Assembly (NCBI GenBank): GCA_905250885.1
Contig: CAJNOQ010000018.1
Coordinates: 46,526-110,525 of the forward strand
Direction of reading: 5' to 3'
Length of the DNA: 64,000 nt
Source: Didymodactylos carnosus
Lineage: Eukaryota; Rotifera; Eurotatoria; Philodinida; Philodinidae
Each line of letters starts with the position of its first letter. Positions within the stretch are counted from its first letter, which is position 1. The position numbers and the translations under genes were made by a program. The notes beneath the pieces are model-generated. The model did no database searches. It saw only the letters and a list, made by a program, of their open reading frames with translations, and was not told the origin of the DNA. This document shows, one piece after another, positions 61,401-64,000 of this stretch.

Positions 61401-63978
61401 TCATCAACTCCAACGAAAGGTGTGTGTGTTTTCTAGCAAAAAGAAAAGGTATTTTGTTTTTTTTATGTAAAAAGGGAAAAAAAAGAAAGATTATGAATAA
61501 AACATCTGTGAATATAAAATGAAGACATCTGACATTCGATGTTGTTTATTAGAGAGAAAGAAAAAAGTTATCGTTACGAAGGAAAACTATTTCCTAAGTG
61601 CGTCTATATATAATGTAGATGTTAAATGAAATTAAAATGTATGAATAGGAGTTGAAGATTTCATACACTAGGCACAACAAAAAAACAAAAATTTTAAACA
61701 CTTAGATTTCGTGGTGAAAGGTGTGAGATGGCATGACGTTGCAATTGTCATTTCATAACAATGTTAAATATTGATTCAGATTGAAAAGGAATATTAAATA
61801 TGAGATAAATACATTGAAACTATGTAATCTTAGCCACCAAGTAGGGAAATCGACTATTTTTGAGATCAAATATTGTTTTCCTCTTAAATGACATATATAT
61901 ATATATAAATGTGTGATTGAGAAATTGGTCGGTTTTTTTGAAGAATCTTATGTTGCTCATATTTATAATGAAACGAAGAAAAATCTCTTGGGGGTTTGAA
62001 GAAAAATAAGGCTCATTATTAAAAAAGAATGTCAAAAATTGTCCAATCGTTTTTGTTTTATATTACATTATGTTTTTTCTTTATCGTAAAGAAACTCGAA
62101 CACTATTTAAAAGTACCATCAAAGTTTCTTTTCTAGTATTCGAGTAAACATATTTAAAATTGGAGATTATTATTGTACATACTTAACGAAAGAAATATAT
62201 AATAAATTGGCATAATAAGATGAAAATAATCTATTATTTACTTCTTTCTTCTTAATGAGAAAAAAAGATCATAAATGTATATAAATTTAATCGTAGAATG
62301 AGAAAATATTGTTCAAACTAGTGCAATGAAAAAGTAGATACATAACATTCAATGACTGAATGTAAATAAATCAGAGAGAAAACGACACATGGAAACAATT
62401 TAGAATTGGATGTTCTGATGCGTAGCTAGACTCTTATAGCAGAGAGAAAAAGTTCTAGGCATATTGTTTCAAAAAAATTTTTAAGAAAAAATCAAATTGT
62501 ACGATTAATAATAAGAAATAATTTTTAGATTGAAATATAAACTGAGTATTCTAAAATTGACTATGAAATATTGCTTTTATGTTTAGGTGTACTCGTTGTC
62601 AATGTAACATGGCGCGGAAAAACATACGTTGGAACGTTGCTTGATTCAACCAAACTCAACTGGGCAGCACCAAGGTGAGAACTTCTAAGATTAGCAATGT
62701 AAACGAAACTATCAGAAGTTTGTTGTTTTATTGTTTAAGATTGACATGTGAATCTCCTACAGGTGATTTTGATACAAGAAGTAAAAATGGACGAAACAAA
62801 CGTGGAAATCGTTGTTCAGCACCTCAACTTTTTCCATCAATATCAAATCCATTACCATCAAATTCATCGACGATAGCAACAGGACTATCTCTATCAACAA
62901 CTAATATCGAACAACCAACTGGTGATAGAAAACTTCGTAATATAAAATCGCGGCAAACAAAACGTAATACAATAACTTCCTCAACAACAACAACACTGAA
63001 TGATCGTCGACAATCGTTGAATAACGAAACCACGGGTGCATCAGCTGATTTGAATCCGACCAATGATAATAGTATTCTATCATCGTTAAACTCACCATTC
63101 CGAACAAATGCAACTACAACAAATTTTTTCTTTGAAAAACGATGTTTTCCTCCGATTAATATCAGTAGTGATAATCAACTACGACCGATAAATGATTCGA
63201 TTCAAACAAATACAACCGAATCGTTTCTATCGTGTCATATTGATAATATGTTTCGATGTCCAGAAACCGATTGTTATAAACGTTACCCATCTGTTATAGC
63301 ATTACGTTATCATCTTGGTAATGCGCATGATAAAAGTGATTGGGATTTGAATAATGATAATCTACCTCAAAAATTAGAGTGTATGGAAAAAAAGAAGGAT
63401 AATACGATTGAAGAAATAAGTAATTCAATAGTTTTAAACGAAAAAGTGACAATTAAAAATATAGTCGAATGCGATGATAAAATAATTGACATCAAAACAG
63501 AAATACCTATCATTCAAGAATATCCACTTACATCTCTATTAAACAATGTTAATCAAAAAGATAATGAATTAATTGATCAGAAACATAGTACACACGAAGA
63601 AGACGTTGCACATATATTAGCCAATGTTGCCGATTATGTTCGTCCATCAACGACAACCACACCCGTACCATCATCAATCACTTTAAATCAAAGTGAACAT
63701 TCACGTTCGCCACCACTTGTATCAATTATGCCATCAGTCTGTTCTATAAATAGGATTAGTCCACCATTACTATCATCTATTTCACCAAACACATCTCTTC
63801 CACAAACAACATTATCATGGCCAAGTCCACAGTCAAAAATAATTTTATCATCTCCAATGACATCTGTTCTATCAGAAAGTCCTTGTATACAAAACTCTAC
63901 AAGCAACTCATTATCTTCGCCACCATTACCAACAAAACTAGTATCAACCATATCCAACAACAACAACAACAATAACAG
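55475..63978 (+). CDS. ZNF608/ZNF609 (scribbler/brakeless) family, copy 2, with C2H2 finger; 3' end outside window
   Basis: Exons 55475-56254, 58549-58678, 62587-62674 and 62740-63978 (then donor gtttgt) run off the window, with the same phases 0, 1 and 2 as copy 1. Exon 1 holds a Gln run (55543-55576) and LVLKIKR. Exons 2-3 encode [52 protein letters not shown] and NWAAPR. Exon 4 opens [20 protein letters not shown], matching the CDSPTSDLEMRNGRGRGK that follows this block in ZNF609. A single C2H2 finger (C-x4-C-x12-H-x4-[21 protein letters not shown]) is at ~63252-63330. Later comes [17 protein letters not shown] and Ser/Pro repeats. Family role: nuclear transcription regulation. The start is uncertain. 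The frame stays open to 55370, just after a stop at 55367 that coincides with a possible acceptor, so 55475 is simply the first ATG. Introns are large: 2294 and 3908 bp. Confidence 0.88.
56255..58548 (+). other. Intron 1 of ZNF608/609-like copy 2
   Basis: 2294-bp intron, gtaaga donor, atttttag acceptor. Contents are AT-rich with an (ATC)n run at 58068-58095 and a (TG)n run at 58242-58268. No nested gene was recognised on either strand. Confidence 0.65.
58679..62586 (+). other. Intron 2 of ZNF608/609-like copy 2
   Basis: 3908-bp intron, gtaagt donor, gtttag acceptor. It contains poly-A/T tracts and a (TA)n run near 61896-61909 but no convincing ORF or RNA gene. The equivalent intron in copy 1 is only 142 bp. 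Confidence 0.65.
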
Positions 63979-64000
63979 GTTTGTATAAATTTGTTTTTTT

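Noticed and set aside
62675-62762. Acceptor cctacag at 62762 for copy 2 exon 4
   Set aside because: It gives an immediate TGA in frame. The taag acceptor ending at 62739 keeps the frame and yields [14 protein letters not shown], which matches the family sequence.

Overview
This is an AT-rich metazoan nuclear window. Its genes are split by many short GT-AG introns, mostly 45-120 bp. The coding exons encode long low-complexity Ser/Thr/Asn/Gln runs, and AT-rich intergenic DNA carries simple repeats and short inverted-repeat transposons. I see no bacterial-style operons, rRNA, tRNA or CRISPR. Intron size, composition and protein style fit a bdelloid-rotifer-like or other small-genome invertebrate. 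That placement is inference and I would not name a species.

Six protein-coding genes can be modelled. (1) 75-2291 (+) is the 3' part of an unrecognised nuclear-looking gene whose last intron holds two inverted-repeat elements. (2) 5169-9617 (+) is a complete 20-exon GIT gene (ArfGAP, ankyrin repeats, Spa2-homology repeats, coiled coil, C-terminal focal-adhesion-targeting-like region) in which the catalytic ArfGAP arginine is leucine. (3) 13335-12366 (-) is a two-exon gene with a PNRC-type LPKPPxxW motif, convergent with GIT. (4) 22375-28218 (+) is a 28-exon, diverged PDS5-like cohesin regulator. (5) 44087-47267 (+) and (6) 55475->63978 (+) are tandem paralogues of the ZNF608/ZNF609 (Drosophila scribbler/brakeless) family. 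They share three intron phases and an 88-bp exon. Only the downstream copy carries the C2H2 finger.

Spacing is uneven. The GIT and PDS5 introns are tiny. The ZNF608/609 pair sits behind about 16 kb of gene-free DNA, the copies are 8 kb apart, and copy 2 has introns of 2.3 and 3.9 kb. This is the layout expected around a developmental regulator.

The 13.3-22.4 kb interval is a transposon graveyard. A hAT-like 2.3-kb composite (18223-20501, 8-bp target duplications) contains at least four nested inverted-repeat elements. A short decayed copy of a PDS5-like exon lies just upstream of it. Related MITE-like elements lie in the last intron of gene 1, in a PDS5 intron and at 32.9 kb. A single N at 4661 flanked by two identical 227-bp copies looks like an assembly join rather than a biological duplication.
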